NCBI GenBank assembly: GCA_016933335.1
Contig: JAFGBD010000078.1
Location: 20,646-84,645 of the forward strand
DNA from: Bacteroidales bacterium
GTDB taxonomy: Bacteria > Bacteroidota > Bacteroidia > Bacteroidales > UBA10428
Direction of reading: 5' to 3'
Length of the DNA stretch: 64,000 nucleotides
The notes beneath the pieces are model-generated. The model worked only from the letters and a program-made list of their open reading frames with translations. It had not been told where the DNA came from and ran no database searches. Positions 38,277 through 47,617 of the stretch are shown here, in pieces. The translations under genes and the position numbers were made by a program. Each line of letters begins with the position of its first letter. Positions within the stretch are counted from its first letter, which is position 1.

Positions 38277-40142
38277 TTACCGTAACTCAAACGGACTGAC
38301 AACATCTTTTCCGTGTTTTTTTCTGAAGGACATCAGTCGTTCTTTCTGATCCTTCATAATACCGGTAAACACCTGAGGGATATCTTCTTCCTCGTTGTAT
38401 ATTTGTTCCATCCTTTCGATCTTTTCAAGGAACTTCTGAATCCTGATTGAAAACTGCTTTTCATAAAGTTCCCTGGAATAATCCCTGTTAAATATCTGTT
38501 TGAATAAAGGCTTCAGGTCCTCATACTTCGGTATAAATCCTATCGGGGTTTCAATCGCATCGTATTCCCCGTGCACCCTGCCTTCCATCCAGATAAGCCA
38601 GACTTTTTTATCGACCTTCTCGCTCAGAAATTCACCATTTTCTTTGATGAAGTAATTGGTGGCAAAAATAAAGGGCTGCCTCTTCAGTCTTTTGCCAAAT
38701 TTCAGGTGATTCTCAATATACTTTCCCAGCTGTACAACCAGAAAATCCAGGTTTGCCATGGGACTGAATGACCTTACTCCTACTTTGCCCAAGGTAGCAG
38801 CAGTTGTCTCAGATTCGATGGTTGCACCGACGTATACGCCATGCTCCCAGCTTAGGCTCTGGAATACAGGTACAGATGTATCAGAATCCCGGCCGCCATA
38901 GATAAATCCGTCAATGGCAATACCATCGGGATTATGCAGATTCTCGTCAACGTTCGACAGTTCATTGATTCTTACCGTATACCGGGCGTTTTTATGGGCA
39001 TGTTCAACTGTCTTGCCCTCTTTATCCTTAACTCCCAGTTGCCAGTGATCGCTGAAATGGTTTTTTCCTTCAGCTGGCAGTTCCATTCCCATATTCAGCC
39101 AGTATGGCCTTCTGTTGTTAACCAGTACATTTGAGAAGATCAGCTCGCGGGGTGTGGTAAGAACCTCGTAAATATAAGGATCATCTACAGGATTGACATC
39201 CGTAATAATACCAAATATTCCCTGCTCAATGTTCACGGCATGACAGGTACCGTCGTCCCATACCCTGAGATAGGCGATATCATCCCCTACAATGGTTTGT
39301 CCCGGCACCATCGCTGTCGATGTTTTACCGCATGCGCTGGGAAAAGCTCCTGTAAAATACGATATTCTCTGCTTATTCATGGGTTTGATGCCCATGATAA
39401 ACATATGTTCGGTCAGCCAGTCCTCATGGTTAGCCTTATAAATAGCAAGCCTTAACGCCAGTTTCTTTAATCCGAGACTGTTTCCTGCATACTGGTTATT
39501 TACGGTCAGCACCCTGTATTCTTTCAGGTCCATATAGATCCTTCTTTTATCAACATTTTTTGTAACTCCCCTCTCATCCAGCTCTCCTGCTGAATGAACC
39601 AGGTAAAAGAAGTCTTCCGAACCATTCAATTTTCTAAATTCCTCATAACCCGATCTGTATAAAATATCCTCACTGTGTGCAACATAGAAAGAATCCGTTA
39701 TCTGCAATGCACAGATTGAAAAGACTGAATCCAACGGACCAAGACTGAAAAATCTGACCAGAACTTCCTTACCGGCCATTGCTCCGTCCATAATCCGGTA
39801 TATTTCCCCGAGTCCTTCCTGCTGGGGAATTGTATCAATAACCTTGCTCATCTTCATCTCCGGAGTAGTCAGAACAAGTGTATTCTTTTTATCCCGTGCC
39901 TGATCATAATAACCGTCATAATGAATGGTATGACCTTCCATGGCAAGTTTGCTTTCTTCACCTTTCTCAATGGCCATTGTCCTGACATAATCGATATCTT
40001 CCTGAGAATCGGTAATGACTGTAACTTTGGCAGGTTTACATAATAATGCAAATTCCTCAACAATTTTCAGAACTTTGGGATTATTGAGATACAGCAGTTT
40101 ATCAAGATTTTCCTGGCTTAATACTTTTTTATCAATATTCAT
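38277..40142 (-). CDS. pckG: Phosphoenolpyruvate carboxykinase (GTP)
   Basis: A 621-residue GTP-dependent PEPCK that interconverts oxaloacetate and PEP. The P-loop with the reactive Cys is AFPSACGKTSTAM, and the metal/substrate motif region GDDIAYLRVWDDG is present. The length fits the GTP class rather than the ~530-residue ATP class. A Shine-Dalgarno GGAGG (complement of 40149-40153) lies 6 nt before the ATG, rare for this genome. -7-like elements lie further up. The neighbour ppdK acts on the same PEP pool. Confidence 0.97.
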   Translation of the reverse strand: MNIDKKVLSQENLDKLLYLNNPKVLKIVEEFALLCKPAKVTVITDSQEDIDYVRTMAIEKGEESKLAMEGHTIHYDGYYDQARDKKNTLVLTTPEMKMSKVIDTIPQQEGLGEIYRIMDGAMAGKEVLVRFFSLGPLDSVFSICALQITDSFYVAHSEDILYRSGYEEFRKLNGSEDFFYLVHSAGELDERGVTKNVDKRRIYMDLKEYRVLTVNNQYAGNSLGLKKLALRLAIYKANHEDWLTEHMFIMGIKPMNKQRISYFTGAFPSACGKTSTAMVPGQTIVGDDIAYLRVWDDGTCHAVNIEQGIFGIITDVNPVDDPYIYEVLTTPRELIFSNVLVNNRRPYWLNMGMELPAEGKNHFSDHWQLGVKDKEGKTVEHAHKNARYTVRINELSNVDENLHNPDGIAIDGFIYGGRDSDTSVPVFQSLSWEHGVYVGATIESETTAATLGKVGVRSFSPMANLDFLVVQLGKYIENHLKFGKRLKRQPFIFATNYFIKENGEFLSEKVDKKVWLIWMEGRVHGEYDAIETPIGFIPKYEDLKPLFKQIFNRDYSRELYEKQFSIRIQKFLEKIERMEQIYNEEEDIPQVFTGIMKDQKERLMSFRKKHGKDVVSPFELR

Positions 40143-40394
40143 ATGATTCCTCCGGTTTGTTTGTTAACCCTGTTTAACGGGCTATGATTAGATATTAGGG
40201 GTTTTTGTTCAGTTAGACAATAAGATAAACATACAATTTCAAGTGTTGTTTGCATAAAAAAAGAAAAATCACGGATGATTCTTCTTTACGCAAATGTATC
40301 TCTGAAAAATACTTTAAATTAATGCATCATTTTTTTAATCGCGGGACAAAGATAAAAAAAAATGTTTAACCTGATGGTTCTGATAAAAAATGTC

Positions 40395-40462
40395 ATTTTA
40401 TAATCATCATTTTTCCCCTCACAGTAAAATTTTATAATCATCATTTTTCCCCTTACAGCAAA
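40395..40462. repeat. Tandem 34-bp direct repeat, two copies
   Basis: The unit begins attttataatcatcatttt and is followed by cccctcacagtaaa in copy 1 (40395-40428) and cccttacagcaaa in copy 2 (40429-40462), differing at two positions. It sits directly after the ppdK terminator. It probably arose by slippage duplication, and a small regulatory role cannot be excluded. Confidence 0.85.
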
Positions 40463-40483
40463 AAGGCTGTCCAAAGACAGCCT
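40459..40483 (-). terminator. Rho-independent terminator of ppdK
   Basis: The stem aggctgtc (40464-40471) / gacagcct (40476-40483) with loop caaa lies 25 bp after the ppdK stop, followed on the minus strand by a T run. Confidence 0.85.
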
Positions 40484-40507
40484 CTATCCGTTATCTTTTC
40501 CAGCGCA

Positions 40508-43225
40508 TTATTTGATATCCCTGATTGAAGCCTGTGCTGCAGCCAGTCTTGCAATGGGAACGCGGTAAGGAGAACAGCTGACATAATTCATGCCAACCCT
40601 GTGGCAGAATTCCACCGAGGAGGGTTCACCCCCGTGTTCACCGCATATACCAACCTTGAGATCCTTTCTTGCACTACGGCCTTTCTGTACACCCATTTCA
40701 ACCAGCTGTCCGACACCTTCCTGATCCAGTATCTGGAACGGATCATTTTTAAGAATACCTTTTTTCAGGTAAATCGGGAGAAATTTACCGACATCATCTC
40801 GCGAATATCCCAGTGTCATCTGTGTCAGGTCGTTGGTTCCAAATGAAAAGAATTCGGCAACCTGTGCCATTTTATCTGCAATCAGGGCAGCTCTTGGAAT
40901 CTCAATCATGGTGCCAACCAGAAATTCCACCCAGCCGCCTTTCTCGTTAAACACCTCATCAGCTACCCTGCGGACAATCTCCTCCTGTATCTTCAGTTCT
41001 TTTTCCGTTCCGGTTAAGGGAATCATGATTTCAGGCAACGCCTTGATTCCTTTCTTCTCAACATTTAATGCTGCTTCAATGATAGCTCTTGCCTGCATCT
41101 CGGTAATTTCGGGATAAGTGTTTCCAAGCCGGCATCCCCTGTGACCGAGCATTGTATTGAACTCATGCAGGTCATTCACTTTTTGTCTGATCTCTTCAAC
41201 CGATATTCCCATTTCATCTGCCATCTCTTGCTGGTTGTCTTCATCATGGGGGACAAATTCATGCAACGGTGGATCCAGCAGCCTGATGGTTACGGGCAGT
41301 CCGTCCATGGCCTCAAAAATGCCCTCAAAATCCTCTCTCTGGTATGGCAGAAGTTTGTCAAGCGCCTTACGTCTTCCTGCTTCATCAGAGGCAAGGATCA
41401 TTTCACGCATGGCCATGATTCGTTCGCCCTCAAAGAACATATGCTCTGTACGGCACAGTCCGATACCCTCGGCACCAAAGTTTCTTGCAACCATTGAATC
41501 GTGAGGCGTATCTGCATTCGTACGGACCTTCAGTTTCCTGTATTTATCGGCAAGCTTCATGATCTCGCCAAAATCACCACTCAGGTCAGGATCTTTTGTT
41601 GCAATTTTTCCTTCATAGACTTCACCTGTTGAACCGTTTAGTGAAATCCAGTCACCCTCTTTAAATACTTTGTTGTCAACTTTCAGTGTCCTTTCTTTAT
41701 AGCTGATGACACAGGTGCCGGCACCAGACACACAACATTTGCCCATTCCACGCGCCACAACAGCAGCATGCGATGTCATCCCCCCGCGGGCGGTAAGAAT
41801 ACCTTTGGCAATATGCATGCCTTCAAGGTCCTCGGGAGATGTTTCTATGCGAATAAGGATGGTGGAAGGATATTTTTTGGCTTCATCGGCAAAAAACACA
41901 ATCTGTCCTGTGGCAGCACCCGGTGAGGCAGGCAGGCCTTTGGCAACGGTAACAGCTTTTTTGATTGCTTCAGGAGTAAAAACAGGATGCAGCAATTCAT
42001 CAAGTTTGTTCGGCTCCTGCCTAAGAATAGCGGTTTTTTCATCTATTTTACCTTCCCTTAACAGGTCCATGGCAACTTTTACCATTGATGCTGCTGTTCT
42101 CTTGCCATTGCGGGTCTGAAGCATCCACAGCTTGCCATCCTGGATGGTGAATTCCAGATCCTGCATATCTTTGAAATAATCATCCAGCTTTTTCTGGGTT
42201 TCAAATAACTCTTTATATGCCTCGGGCATCGTTTCTTCCAGCGAAGGATACTTTGAAGCCCTTTCGGCTTCGGAAACACCTGCGAGTTTGGCCCAGCGCA
42301 GCGAGCCCTCCTTTGTAATCTGCTGCGGCGTACGGATTCCGGCAACAACATCCTCTCCCTGGGCATTCAGCAGGTATTCACCGTTAAAAATGTTCTCACC
42401 TGTGGCAGCATCACGTGTAAATGCAACGCCGGTTCCCGAGGTTTCTCCCATATTGCCGAATACCATGGCCTGTACATTAACAGCTGTGCCCCACTCTTCC
42501 GGTATCTGGTTCAGTGCCCGGTAGTAAATTGCGCGCGGATTCATCCAGCTGTCAAAAACAGCCATGATGGAACCCCAGAGCTGTATCCATGGATCATCAG
42601 GAAAACCATGTCCTGTCTTGTCTTTGACAGCTTTTTTAAATTTCGAAACCAGCAACTTCAGATCATCGACAGTCAGCTCGGTATCAAGCTCAATACCTTT
42701 TGCTTCCTTAACTTCATCCATGATTTCTTCAAACGGGTCAATATCCTCTTTTGAAGAGGGTTTCAAGCCCAGTACCACATCACCGTACATCTGGACAAAA
42801 CGGCGATATGAATCCCATGCAAATCTCTCATTTCCTGATTTTTTGGCAATCCCCTGAACTGCCTCATCGTTCAAACCAAGGTTCAATACGGTGTCCATCA
42901 TACCAGGCATGGAAGTACGTGCTCCGGAACGGACAGACAGGAGCAAAGGATTTTCCTTATCCCCGAATTTTGAGCCCATAATTTTTTCAATATGGACTAC
43001 AGCAGCTTTAACCTCATCCTTAAGCAATTCAATAACTTTGTCTTTCCCAAGCTGGTTATATTCTGTGCAGGTATCGGTTGTAATGGTAAATCCGGGAGGT
43101 ACCGGTACACCGATCAGGTTCATCTCAGCCAGGTTAGCCCCCTTTCCGCCAAGCAAATTCTTCATATCAGTCCTTCCTTCAGCGGTTTTATTCCCGAATA
43201 AATAAACGCGTTTTACTTTTGACAT
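40508..43225 (-). CDS. ppdK: Pyruvate, phosphate dikinase
   Basis: A 905-residue PPDK that interconverts PEP and pyruvate using AMP/PPi and ATP/Pi. The order is ATP-grasp domain ([10 protein letters not shown]), phosphohistidine domain ([15 protein letters not shown]) and PEP-binding barrel ([15 protein letters not shown], catalytic Cys in [13 protein letters not shown]). The length is that of a complete PPDK, not PEP synthase. A minus-strand -7 element TACCTTTG (43293-43300) lies 68 bp upstream. With pckG it suggests a reversible, PPi-linked PEP node typical of anaerobic Bacteroidota. Confidence 0.97.
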   Translation of the reverse strand: MSKVKRVYLFGNKTAEGRTDMKNLLGGKGANLAEMNLIGVPVPPGFTITTDTCTEYNQLGKDKVIELLKDEVKAAVVHIEKIMGSKFGDKENPLLLSVRSGARTSMPGMMDTVLNLGLNDEAVQGIAKKSGNERFAWDSYRRFVQMYGDVVLGLKPSSKEDIDPFEEIMDEVKEAKGIELDTELTVDDLKLLVSKFKKAVKDKTGHGFPDDPWIQLWGSIMAVFDSWMNPRAIYYRALNQIPEEWGTAVNVQAMVFGNMGETSGTGVAFTRDAATGENIFNGEYLLNAQGEDVVAGIRTPQQITKEGSLRWAKLAGVSEAERASKYPSLEETMPEAYKELFETQKKLDDYFKDMQDLEFTIQDGKLWMLQTRNGKRTAASMVKVAMDLLREGKIDEKTAILRQEPNKLDELLHPVFTPEAIKKAVTVAKGLPASPGAATGQIVFFADEAKKYPSTILIRIETSPEDLEGMHIAKGILTARGGMTSHAAVVARGMGKCCVSGAGTCVISYKERTLKVDNKVFKEGDWISLNGSTGEVYEGKIATKDPDLSGDFGEIMKLADKYRKLKVRTNADTPHDSMVARNFGAEGIGLCRTEHMFFEGERIMAMREMILASDEAGRRKALDKLLPYQREDFEGIFEAMDGLPVTIRLLDPPLHEFVPHDEDNQQEMADEMGISVEEIRQKVNDLHEFNTMLGHRGCRLGNTYPEITEMQARAIIEAALNVEKKGIKALPEIMIPLTGTEKELKIQEEIVRRVADEVFNEKGGWVEFLVGTMIEIPRAALIADKMAQVAEFFSFGTNDLTQMTLGYSRDDVGKFLPIYLKKGILKNDPFQILDQEGVGQLVEMGVQKGRSARKDLKVGICGEHGGEPSSVEFCHRVGMNYVSCSPYRVPIARLAAAQASIRDIK

Positions 43226-43554
43226 TTTTGAATACTTTTAATTTAAAACGTATGATTTTAAGTGATTAAATATGCTATTTTTAGGAAAAGCACAAAGGTA
43301 CTAAAAAAAAAAATCCGGTCTGAGAAATTATAAATATTTGTTACGTCAGTTGCCATTAACTGTACTTCCAAAGAAATAAAATTCTTTTAACAGGAAAGAC
43401 ATTGTTTGTTTGTTTTTTAAGAGAGCAGGACTTGCCGTTTATATTTTGCTGTATTTATAAATGATGCTCATCAAAAAAATATTGTTGTATATAATTTACT
43501 TTTATAGTTTAAACTTTTTTATTCATTTGATTATTTCAACTTATATTCACAATT
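43226..43554. other. Divergent intergenic region ppdK / GNAT-BKACE
   Basis: 329 bp with no gene. The minus strand has TACCTTTG (43293-43300) for ppdK. No plus-strand TAnnTTTG match is seen for the GNAT-BKACE gene; the nearest is TATATTTTG at about 43441-43449, with one extra base. Confidence 0.45.
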
Positions 43555-44916
43555 ATGAAAAGCAAAATAATCATCGAAAAAGCCAGAAAGAGTGATTACA
43601 ATGCTATTTTAAAGGTTATGGAACCATGGAACATGCATCATATCCCATCACCCGAAATGGAAGAAATCGATCTTAATTGCTTTTTTGTTGCCCGTATTGG
43701 AAGAAAAATTGTCGGAGCATCAGGGTACAGAATATTATCTCAAACCTTAGGAAAAACAACACTTCTCGGGGTTCTGCCGGAATACGGACAGGAGGGGATC
43801 GGCCGTATGTTACAGGATGCCAGGCTCAGGACAATGTTTCGCCTGGGTGTTAAGAAAGTTATTACCAATGCAGACAGACCACAGACAATCAAATGGTATA
43901 AGAAACATTTCGGATATCGCGAAGTTGGAACGCTCAAAAAGGTGAGTTCATTTGGGGATGACAATATCAGTCACTGGACCACACTTGAAATGGATCTTAC
44001 AGCCTATATGAAGAAACAGGAACGCAAACTCCTTGAACAGGAATATATTAAAAAGAATGAACCTCATCCGCTTGCCCCTTATCCGCCTCTGGTGATCAAT
44101 GTCTGTTTAACAGGTATGGTACCAAACAAAGACAGCACCATATTTGTACCGGTAACTCCTGAGGAAATAGCAGAAGATGCCATAAAGGTATTTGATGCCG
44201 GTGCCAGAATTGTGCACCTTCATGCAAGAGATTCAGACGGTAATCCAACATGGAAGGCAAAAACATATGAAAAAATCCTGGACCTTATAAGAATGGAAAG
44301 ACCGGAGCTGATCTGCTGTGTTTCAACATCAGGAAGAGACTGGCCTGAATTTGAAAAAAGGGCTGAGGTTCTTCATATAAAAGGAAAATCAAAGCCTGAT
44401 ATGGCCAGCCTGACCCTTGGATCTTTAAACTTTATATCGGGAGCAAGTGTGAATTCTATCGAAATGGTAGAAAAACTGGCTTTAACAATGAAAAAAAATA
44501 AAATTAAGCCGGAACTTGAAGTTTTTGACACAGGAATGATCAGCCTTGCAAAATATCTTGAACGTAAAGATGTTATAACAGGACCAAAGTACTTTAACCT
44601 GTTATTGGGTAATATCAATAATATACCGGCAACCATTGGCCATTTACATTCACTTGTCAATGATCTGCCGGAGAATTCTTTCTGGGCAGCGGCTGGTCTG
44701 GGAATGTTTCAGCTGCCAATGAATATTTGTGCCATAGTTGCCGGTGGTGGTGTAAGGGTAGGACTTGAAGATAATATACTTTACGACCATACCAGTAAAA
44801 AACTGGCTTCAAATACAGAACTTGTTAAACGCATAGTCAGGATTTCAGGTGAGCTGGAAAGATCCGTGGCATCACCGCTGGAAGCAAGACAGCTAATTGG
44901 TCTTGAAGTTGAATGA
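43555..44916 (+). CDS. GNAT acetyltransferase - BKACE (beta-keto acid cleavage enzyme) fusion
   Basis: 453 residues, two enzymes in one chain. Residues ~1-155 are a GNAT N-acyltransferase domain (acetyl-CoA loop GQEGIGRML, then NADRPQTIKWYKKHFGYRE). Residues ~172-453 are a DUF849/BKACE barrel: INVCLTGMVPNKDS, zinc ligands H221/H223 in IVHLHARDSDG, CCVSTSGRDWPEF, ELEVFDTGM and the C-terminal AAGLGMFQLPMN...GGGVRVGLEDN. BKACE enzymes react a beta-keto acid with acetyl-CoA to give acetoacetate and a new CoA ester. The domains are joined by a charged helix (~150-170). The next gene, 134 bp on, is an adenylate-forming enzyme. The reaction and substrate are unknown. Confidence 0.85.
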   Translation: MKSKIIIEKARKSDYNAILKVMEPWNMHHIPSPEMEEIDLNCFFVARIGRKIVGASGYRILSQTLGKTTLLGVLPEYGQEGIGRMLQDARLRTMFRLGVKKVITNADRPQTIKWYKKHFGYREVGTLKKVSSFGDDNISHWTTLEMDLTAYMKKQERKLLEQEYIKKNEPHPLAPYPPLVINVCLTGMVPNKDSTIFVPVTPEEIAEDAIKVFDAGARIVHLHARDSDGNPTWKAKTYEKILDLIRMERPELICCVSTSGRDWPEFEKRAEVLHIKGKSKPDMASLTLGSLNFISGASVNSIEMVEKLALTMKKNKIKPELEVFDTGMISLAKYLERKDVITGPKYFNLLLGNINNIPATIGHLHSLVNDLPENSFWAAAGLGMFQLPMNICAIVAGGGVRVGLEDNILYDHTSKKLASNTELVKRIVRISGELERSVASPLEARQLIGLEVE

Positions 44917-45050
44917 TAGCAGATGGTATGATTTATTTGCTTGAATAGGTTTAATAAAATCATTATTTTCGAAAATAACAATGGATGCTGACATCATGAT
45001 TTTTCAACATATATTAATGATTCATATCTCTAATTGATAAAAAGTTATAA

Positions 45051-46292
45051 ATGAGAAATTTAATTCTGAACCTGATTGATTTTGTATCAGGTTTCAATCT
45101 AAACAAGGGCCTGAAAAAGGTTCTGGAAATGGATACCTGGGACAGGTCTCAGATTGAGCAATATCAACATGAAAGATTCGAGAAACTGAAATTCTATGCA
45201 TCAAAATCTGAGATCTACCGGGATTGTCAAGCCTGGGACCTTAAAGATTTTCCTAAATTTTCATTTGATTTTTACAGAACGAATCCGGAGAAATTCAGAA
45301 CCAATTTTAGAAAAATATACCGGGTGATACCAACATCAGGTTCAACCGGGACACCAAAAGAGATAGTTGTTTCAAAAGAAATGATCCAGGCAAAAAGAAC
45401 CGCACACCTGAAACTGTTGCACTGGAACAATATCAAACGCAGTGATCTTGAGATATTTATCGGGGGTGATGTTGTCAGCACAAAAAAGAGAATATACTAC
45501 TTTTTAAAGAATCAGATTTGTCTTACATCGTTTGATATTGACAGAGATAACGCCAGAAAATACATCAATAAAATCAATCAATGCAAACCGAAAATTATTT
45601 TCTCATACCCTCACGCATTAAATGTCCTTCTGAATTATGCTGAAGTATTGAATTTACATGTATATCAACCGAAAGCCATATATACAGGTGCAGAAAAACT
45701 TCATCCTGAGACTGTACAGCTTATTAAACATCATTTTCCTGAAACCCGTCTGGTTAATGAGTACTGGTCTACTGAAGGTAATATCGGTTTAAGTTGCCCG
45801 GAAGGGAGCCTGCATGTGGATGAAGACACCGTAATCGTTGAGGTTGATAATGTCAATGAAGAAGGGGTTGGTGATTTGTTGCTTACCAATCTTTATTCTT
45901 ACGATTTTCCCATCATCCGTTATCCCCTGGGTGATAAAATCAAGCTGTCCGACAATTTCTGCAAATGCGGCAGAAAAACAAAAGTAATTGAAAAGATTGA
46001 AGGCAGAAGCGGTGATTTCTTTTCCCGTCCGAATGGCAGGATCATTTCATTTACCGATATGAGGATAGCAAAATGGACTACAAATGCCGTAATCATTTAT
46101 CAGATGATTTATATAAGCAAAGAAGACAGGCTGGTATTTAAATATGTCCCCAAAAAAGGAGGCTTTCAAATCGCCAAAGATGAAATGAAAAAGTATTTTC
46201 AAAATCACCTTGATATTGATCTGACCTTTGAGGAAACGGGAAAAATCGAAAGCAGCCAGTCAGGCAAATTTCAGCCTTTCATATCCGTTTAG
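45051..46292 (+). CDS. CapK/PaaK-like adenylate-forming enzyme
   Basis: A 413-residue AMP-binding protein of the phenylacetate-CoA ligase/CapK branch. The P-loop is TSGSTGTPKEIVVSKE (~103-118), with the A5-like motif NEYWSTEGNIG, FPIIRYPLGDKIKL, the Cys-rich CKCGRKTKVIEKIEGRSGD, and a final IESSQSGKFQPF carrying the usual Lys. Members activate small carboxylates as acyl-AMP and pass them to CoA or another acceptor. It lies downstream of the GNAT-BKACE gene on the same strand, so a shared pathway is likely but unproven. Confidence 0.82.
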   Translation: MRNLILNLIDFVSGFNLNKGLKKVLEMDTWDRSQIEQYQHERFEKLKFYASKSEIYRDCQAWDLKDFPKFSFDFYRTNPEKFRTNFRKIYRVIPTSGSTGTPKEIVVSKEMIQAKRTAHLKLLHWNNIKRSDLEIFIGGDVVSTKKRIYYFLKNQICLTSFDIDRDNARKYINKINQCKPKIIFSYPHALNVLLNYAEVLNLHVYQPKAIYTGAEKLHPETVQLIKHHFPETRLVNEYWSTEGNIGLSCPEGSLHVDEDTVIVEVDNVNEEGVGDLLLTNLYSYDFPIIRYPLGDKIKLSDNFCKCGRKTKVIEKIEGRSGDFFSRPNGRIISFTDMRIAKWTTNAVIIYQMIYISKEDRLVFKYVPKKGGFQIAKDEMKKYFQNHLDIDLTFEETGKIESSQSGKFQPFISV

Positions 46293-46597
46293 ATCACTTA
46301 TTGTTTTGTGAGGTATGTGATGGATCCGAACCATCGTCTCCGGTCTTGCGGACCAATGCCTGGCCACTCTGCCAACCAGCTATTTTTCCAATAAATTACA
46401 ACCTTTATAAAATATTCTTAAGACATCAATGTCCGGCAGTAGCTTAATCATTAATATATCTCACAATATAAAGTCCAAAAATCCAATTGATTGCTATATT
46501 TGAATTGATGATCTGTCTTATATATCCTTTATGATCTGAATGCCCGTTCTCTTAAACTAATAACGAATTATACCTGCTTTAACACAATCTTATCATC
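46293..46597. other. Intergenic region with a tRNA-like relic before xerD end
   Basis: 305 bp between the CapK-like gene and the convergent xerD. It contains the tRNA-Cys-like sequence at 46312-46381. The rest is AT-rich with no gene; one plus-strand TATATTTG occurs near 46493 with nothing downstream for it to drive. Confidence 0.5.
46312..46381 (-). pseudogene. tRNA-Cys(GCA)-like relic
   Basis: Read on the minus strand, 70 nt fold as a tRNA cloverleaf from position 8 onward. The D-arm is GCAG-AGTGGCC-AGGC. The anticodon arm has loop CCGCAAG with anticodon GCA, followed by a 4-nt variable loop. The T-arm is GATGG-TTCGGAT-CCATC and the 3' acceptor ACATACC. The 5' acceptor AGCTGGT pairs at only three of seven positions, U33 is C, and A58 is G. 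These changes at near-invariant sites mean it is probably not functional: a decayed tRNA gene or a copied 3' part. Confidence 0.55.
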
Positions 46598-47503
46598 TTA
46601 CCTAACTGAGCGCGGATGAAACCTTAAAATGGCATCTCTCAGATATTCCCTGTCAAGATGCGTATATATTTCAGTGGTGATAATTGATTCATGACCCAGC
46701 ATCTCCTGCACTGCCCTCAAATCAGCACCTCCATCAATCAGGTGGGTGGCAAAAGAATGGCGGAAAGTATGCGGACTGATGTTTTTTTGCAGGTTTATTT
46801 TTACAGCCAGGTTCTTGATGATCGTAAAAATCATCACGCGTGTCAGCTTTTTCCCCCTCCTGTTAAGAAACAGAATATCTTCGGATTCTTTTGATGCTTT
46901 TAAATGATTCCGGTACTTGTCAATATAGTAATTGATCTCTCTGATTGCTTTCCTGCCGATAGGCACAAGCCTTTCTTTTTTCCCCTTTCCGGTTACCCGA
47001 ATGTATTCATCGTTAAAATAAAGATTTGATATCTTAAGATTGATCAGTTCACTCACCCGGAGTCCACAGCTATACAGAGTTTCAATAATAGCTTTGTTAC
47101 GGTGTCCTTCCGGTTTGCTCAGGTCTATTGCAGCCATTAACCGGTCAATTTCTTCAATAGAAAGCACTTCCGGTAATTTTCTGCCTATTTTGGGGGTCTC
47201 AAGGAGTTCTGTCGGATCTGTTTCAATCATTTCCTCCATCAACAAAAATGAAAAGAAAGATTTCAATCCTGAGATGATCCTGGCCTGTGATCTCGGGCTC
47301 AATCCCAGTTCATTCAGATAATCGATAAACTGCTGTAAAAAGGAATAGGTTATTTCAGACGGCTGCAATTTGCTCACCTGCATTTCATTGAATCTGACAA
47401 GCTTTTCAATATCTGACATATAAGCAGAGACGGAGTTTTCAGACAGTGATTTTTCAAGCTTTAAATACGTTCTGAAATCCACCATGTAACTTAGCCAACT
47501 CAT
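46598..47503 (-). CDS. xerD: Tyrosine recombinase XerD-like
   Basis: A 301-residue site-specific recombinase. The N-terminal SAM-like domain covers ~1-95 and the catalytic domain ~105-300, with the full set: Arg in YSCGLRVSELINL, Lys in VTGKGKKERLVP, HTFRHSFATHL, GHESIITTEIYTH with the nucleophile Tyr. Its length and lack of an extra arm-binding domain fit the housekeeping chromosome-dimer resolvase rather than a phage integrase. XerC versus XerD cannot be fully separated without a partner. Confidence 0.9.
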   Translation of the reverse strand: MSWLSYMVDFRTYLKLEKSLSENSVSAYMSDIEKLVRFNEMQVSKLQPSEITYSFLQQFIDYLNELGLSPRSQARIISGLKSFFSFLLMEEMIETDPTELLETPKIGRKLPEVLSIEEIDRLMAAIDLSKPEGHRNKAIIETLYSCGLRVSELINLKISNLYFNDEYIRVTGKGKKERLVPIGRKAIREINYYIDKYRNHLKASKESEDILFLNRRGKKLTRVMIFTIIKNLAVKINLQKNISPHTFRHSFATHLIDGGADLRAVQEMLGHESIITTEIYTHLDREYLRDAILRFHPRSVR

Positions 47504-47617
47504 ATTCAGAATTATAAAATCGATCAGTTCCAGGTTCTTGTCTTATCAGCCATTCTTGTTTTGTTCACTATTTCCGGGTTAGCGGATTCATTAAAAATGA
47601 GTGAATACCTAAAACCT

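Larger units (their letters stand above)
40143..40507. other. Intergenic region between ppdK and pckG
   Basis: 365 bp. It holds the ppdK terminator (40464-40483), a two-copy 34-bp tandem repeat (40395-40462), and two minus-strand -7-like elements for pckG: TACATTTG (40291-40298) and TATCTTTG (40347-40354). There is no gene. Confidence 0.6.

Noticed and set aside
40395..40462. CRISPR-like repeat
   Set aside because: Only two directly abutting 34-bp copies without spacers, and no cas genes. It is a tandem duplication.
46312..46381. Functional tRNA gene
   Set aside because: The acceptor stem pairs at only three of seven positions, and U33 and A58 are changed.
46598..47503. Integrase of a mobile element
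   Set aside because: Length, domain layout and sequence fit housekeeping XerD, with no cargo or excisionase nearby. Only the tRNA-like relic keeps the idea open.
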